NCBI GenBank assembly: GCA_037893225.1
Contig: JAZGUH010000368.1
Span: forward strand, 434,001-498,000
DNA from: Hippasteria phrygiana
Taxonomy: Eukaryota; Echinodermata; Asteroidea; Valvatida; Goniasteridae
Length of the DNA stretch: 64,000 nucleotides
Reading direction: 5' to 3'
Shown here piece after piece: positions 48,001 to 54,000 of the stretch; the first letter of the stretch is position 1, and each line of letters opens with the position of its first letter. Under the pieces are notes generated by a model. It searched no databases. It was not told the DNA's origin and was given only the letters and a program-made list of their open reading frames with translations. The position numbers and the translations under genes were made by a program.

Positions 48001-51000
48001 TACATGTATACAAAATCTCAACAAAAAACAAAAAATGTGGAGAAGGCAAAGCCGAGGAGGAAAACAAATTCCTGTAAAACCAAAAGGTTCGACCTGCCTA
48101 CTGTACATGTTGACTATACATTACATGTAGACTTGATGTGCGGAAATATTGTTTCACACAGCGAGTTGTTGACAAGTGGCAGTGGAATAGCGACCAAGTG
48201 AAGTTGTTTCAGCTCCATCTATCAACTGTTAAAAAAAAAATGTACTCTTAAGTTCTAGATTTTAATTATTTTTTTTCGCTGCTAAAGAACTGTCTGCAGC
48301 CACTAAGACCTCTCTTTTGGTAGCATGATAATTTTGTTATTGAAGTGACGGGTCAAAATAAGCCTGAAGCTTTTTATCAAACAAGATACATCCAACTGAA
48401 TGTACACATAATACATAGACCCTTTTACGGATACCCCGCCTGTGATTTTGTGTACAAAATTTAGCGCAAACTGTCCCACAGCGACAAGACACGTTCCAGT
48501 TTTGCTGTGCACATTTATATGGACAAGCACCCCATGTGCCAAGTCGTCCTCTCTGGCAAGAGTTTCGGCATGTACATGTCATAGGTTCTCCAGCGTAAGG
48601 TTCTACTTCTATATCGCCAACCTCCAATTCTATGCAACTTTCAGACAAATATTCCATGGCACTTGTGTACATGTGAATGAAATTTTATGAAATAAACAGA
48701 TGAAATTTGAAAGTTTTTTTCTAATAATCTTACTCTTAGAGAACCGAGTGCCACGATGTGTGCTACTTGTTTATAAGTATACATGTACACGTGTGTGTAT
48801 GTCAGTACGCAGACGCTGGACATGCGTGTTCCAGGGGGTGTAGTTTCCAAAAGCCAATTCTCAGAACAGCCATAACAAACGGTGGAGGTTAAAAATAGCA
48901 CATAACCGAAATGAAGCGCAAGGGGGCGCACTCCAATATTTGATTCGTTAACGCGAGATGGCGCGACGATACAGCCCCTTTAATTACCTTAAAGATGATG
49001 TTGATTTCTGAGAGAAGTCTGCATCATTTTTTTATTTTTATGTAGATTGCGTATTGTAAAATCAAATTATTTCTGACACGAAACACCAAAAAAGTGACTT
49101 TTGAGAGCTATTTTTATGAAGTCCCCTCTAGCGCAGCACAGCCCGCTGGTGCCATTTGTCTAAAAGTCATCGCTGCGGGCAGCAAACAAATCGACGTCAT
49201 AGGACGAACTGACCTTTTGTGCCTAGTGCTAGACACAGAAGGGGAGTTCGTCCTGTGACGTCAAATCGTTTGCTGCCCGCAGCGACGACTTTTAGACAAA
49301 TGGCAACAGCGGGCTAGAGGGGACTTGATAAAAATTGCTCTCAAAAGTCACTTTTTTTGTATTTCAAAAGTTTGAATTTACAATATGCAGTCTACATAAA
49401 AATGAAAAATGACGCAGACTTCTCTCACCACTGAACTTCCTTTTTAACCTGCTATTGCCTGCATTTCCCAGCTTTCCCAACTTTTTGTTCCTTTTCTATG
49501 CAAATGAGACCCATAGAATTTAAACAGGGTGCCCTATATAACTCGGCTTATGAGATTTTACATTCCCCATGCATTTCTACAGAACTTGATTCAGTCTGCA
49601 GTGGATGGCTACAACGTGTGTATTTTTGCCTACGGCCAGACCGGTTCCGGTAAGACATTTACCATGATCGGTGACAGGGAGGGTAGTTTCCCGGGTGTCG
49701 CACCGCGGGCATTTGAGAAGGTCTTCGAGGTCATCGAGGAAAACAGGTGAGTTGATTAGCGTTTTTATCTTCTTTGGCCCAAGTTTTTATCTTGACCACA
49801 TACAAAAATATGAATATAAAAGTTGTTTCAAATAAGGATTTTGTTGTAAAATGCACAGTAATCATGTACACTAGAACACCAAGCCTGGCATGGAGAGGGG
49901 GGATTTCCAACAGCGAGATTGCCCGGAGGCTTGAGATTTTGGAGGGTACTGTGAAGTACAATTTGCGGAAATTGCAATATAATAATTCTATGGAAAACGA
50001 GGCAAGATCTGGTCGTTAAGCTGACCGCCACCATGTATGAAGTTCGCGCCGAAACTTCCCACGGAACCGCCCCCGAAATAGCTAGCCGTCGTCGTCAACG
50101 CGTCGCGACCTTGCCGAGCCAGTGAGCCCGCTATACGCGCTCGGCGCTGTGAGTGTACATTGTAGATAGCAATGCATCGTCCGCGCTAACTCAACTCGTA
50201 TCCAAGAGACTGGCAGCTGTTGGCTTAAATGTGAATAGTTTCGCGTCACAAGCCCCACCTCACTGCCGACTACGAGGCCCGTCGATTGGCAAGCTTGGGA
50301 TTGGGCTGAATCCGCACCGCTCGCGTGCGCTGGAGATATGTTTTTTTGTCAATTTCACGTTCCACGGGCGCCGCCATTTTGGATTACAGGGCGCCGCCAT
50401 GTTTTTTTAATTTTATTATTTTTCTGCTCGCCGCCCGACCCGGAGACATAAAAAATCCGTAATCCAAGTTATTAAAAAAAACGGCCTTACAAACATTTTC
50501 AGAGATGAAACTTTTCCGATTTTAATCGGAAAATCTACTTTTTCACGAAATTTCTGATTTTTCCACAATGTGCGATTTTATTTGAATTATAAGAAGAAAA
50601 CTTGATGAAAAAGTCGATGAAAACGGCACGTCAAAATTATCGCGAGCGTAGTTTTAATCTCTTTCACCAGTCGTAAATGGAGTGTTTCTACGGTAGAAAT
50701 ACCGAGGTCTACACTGATCGGAACCTTTTCTGGCTGGATAAAAGGTTAAACATTGACCTGTGACATGGACAAATTACTGCGTCAGTGTGTGGTGCGTGCG
50801 TGCGTGCACAACTGGCAAGTGATGATATGCAACGGTACCACCGTACACACCGCGCCGCCCGCTAGCACATGGCCGGCCGGGGTACGGATAGGCACATGAA
50901 TGATCCAATGGATAAAATCCAACATGATGTGCGATTTTCGGAGGTTTCAGATTTAGTTGTATAAAATGCAATACTTTAAAAATCACAATGATTACCTTGA

Positions 51001-54000
51001 TGGATGGCGAAGAGTGCATAAGTGATACATTTCACTGGCAGTTGTTGGAAGGAAAAGACGAGAATGCCCAATTTTCCCACGTACGTAAGTGGAGTTTGGT
51101 TGAATCATGGACATGATTGAATGGTGTCATGAACGGTGCCCTTGTCTGTCAGACTTTTTCCTTGACTTTCTCAAGTGAGAAGTGAACGTTTTTTTACTCT
51201 GACCGTAATTCAGGCTTTTCAATTTTGTTAAAACACTGAACAAGTTTCTCATCGTAAAATTTACAGGAGGCAGTGTCCGGAAATTGGGCATGAAGTGTAT
51301 TGTACATGTACATGTGTAACTGCAGTGGTGCCAAGATTTCGGACACGTATTTTTGTCCGATCAATTTTCCGATATTGTTTTCTCCATATGCCAGTTTCAT
51401 CTCTACAAGGATTTTACATTAAAAGTTAAGGTCAAACAAATTAAAATAGAGAGTTAAGCTCATTATTAAATTCATACAATATAGCATTACAACATTTAAG
51501 AATCATGAGAGGTAACAAACGAAAAATGAGTCACTGTTTGTCCCTCTCTGCTTTTTTCTCTAGGTCCAAATTTTCTTTCCGGGTAGAGACCTACATGTTA
51601 GAGTTGTACAACGATAAACTGATTGACCTGTACTCCAAGAAACATGGTGATGTAAGTTGGCAAAGATATCCCTCAAGAGGGCGCTAAAGAGTTGTCAGGT
51701 TGCCCGAGGAAATGTTGGAAGTCATTGCTACCTGTGGTAGCACCAGTTTATTCTTCACACAGATGTGAAAGCAAAACGAACTTTGTGACATCATCAATTG
51801 TTGTTTCATTGTCACGTTCGGCGTTGAACAAATTCGCTTGGCTCTCTAATTTATGTCAAGCCTGAACCAGGCTTTAGGCTGTGTGAATTAACTAGCTATG
51901 ACCTCCCCACTACGGATGTTGTCAGAGTGGCTATTTTTAAGACGTGGTGTCAGTAATATTAAGCGGCACATGAAGTTGACTTGATAGTGTCCAGTCAACA
52001 TTTTGATTGATAGAAAAATGATTTGAATCAGCTTCACATTGAACAAATAGTCAAACTTTGTTATTCAGCAAGAAACGTTTCCCTAATAGTCTCTTAAAAA
52101 AAAGAATAACCACCATTTCATTCAACTGAATGTTGTCAATGAAAAATACAGATGTCTCTGGTTCTAATTTCTATCAGAAAAAAAGTTATAGAAAAGGAAA
52201 GAGCAACATTAATGAAAAAGAAAGATATGTCTTTTCAGATGCAGATATCTTCCATTTCAGAATGCTAACTTTACCACTAGTAACAGTAAATAGTGGGAGA
52301 GTGTTGGTTTTCATTTATTCTTGGGAGTGTCTTCGCAAGTACTAACATCATTTCTTTGGTCTGCTCATGGGAGCTTTTTGGCTCATTTGAAAGTTAGCCA
52401 AACCCTTGACCCTAACCCCTGCTAAATGCAACAGAATGCACCAATGGTAAAAAGTTGGTGCATTTAGCAGTCAAGGCATGTCTCCTGGTCTGATGCATTC
52501 TTTTGTATTTAGTATTATACATGTATAAGCCTCCAGCAACAAGGCTGGTACAGATGAGTTCACTGCACAGTGCAACATTGCATTTGGCAGGGTTCTTATT
52601 TCAGCTGTGTTGCATTCTGTTGCATTTGGCAGGGTGCTCAGAGAATACCTCATGTGGGTTAGGGTTAATGTGACTTTTGTTAAGAGTTACTTAAAAACAA
52701 GGATCGCAATATTAAACTATTAAGGATTCTTCCACAGTAGAAATGATGACCTCACGCTCGTTATTCTTGGAGTGAATTGGTTGAACAGAAGTTGTTTAAT
52801 TTTTTTCCGACAGGGTGAACATGTGAAGCTGGACATTAAGAAGGACAAGAAAGGTCTTGTGTTTGTGCACGGCGCTGTCGTCCAAGAAGCTTCCAATTCT
52901 AAGGAGTTGTTTGGACTGTTTGAGCAAGGCTCATTAAGCAGACACGTAGCATCAACAAGTAAGTACAAGTGGCGGTGTGACTTAGTTGAGCTGTGGATGG
53001 AAGATCGATGTTCAACTTGAGCTAGACTTCCGTTGCAATTGTTGAAGGATACTACTCCTGTATGCAGGTGATGTGACAAAAAGATTGGACTTTAAGTCAG
53101 TTTCAGCTGTACTTACACTGGACAGAATTCAGTTGAACTAGACTTTTGTTTCAATTTCAGAATGACACGGGTCCACTTTCATGGTGCTGCTAAGCACACC
53201 GTTTTCTGCTAAGAGAGCCTTTGTCCATTTCACTAAATCAGTAAAGCTTGGCAACAAGCGTACTAACCTTGGAAGCCAAATTTGCGGGTACAACCCCTCC
53301 CTAAATGAAAGGCTAGATCCGCCCCTGAGGTTAACATAACTTGGCCTTGAAATACTCCTGAGGTTAGCCATTTTTTTTCTGCTATAATTAGAACAAATTT
53401 TCAAAGTGAACAAAGAAAACTGGCAGGAGCGGGATTCGAATCTGCGACCTCCGGAATACCATCCCGGCGCTCTTCCAACTGGTTTGTTTGACAAATTATA
53501 ATGAGAACAACTTCACTGCTAACTGGTAAGCAGTACCATTGCCTCTGGAACCAACCTTGCACGTGCCTTGGCACCTCTATCATTGCATCCAATTTGTATG
53601 CAAGTTTTGCTTGTGAAGTTAGCTAGCTCGTCACTGTGCTAAATGCTCACAGTACCAATGAAATGGATGAAGGCTCCATTAGCAGTGAATTGAGCAGCAC
53701 TGTGGTATTGACCTCTGGTCTTATGAGAACAAAGAAGGAACCTTTGATGACCTCTTGATCGTAATCTTCTTTGCAGAGATGAATGCGGAGAGTTCACGGT
53801 CTCATCTGATCATCGGCGTGGTGATTGAAAGCACCAATCTCACCACGGGAACGGTTACTAAGGGCAAACTCAGCCTTGTGGATTTGGCTGGTAGTGAACG
53901 ATCAGCCAAAACGGACGCCTCGGCGCAACAACTCAAGGTTTGTTTCAGTTCACGCAGTGAAATGAGGAGAGTTATTGCTGGACTTCATTTTGGTATGATG

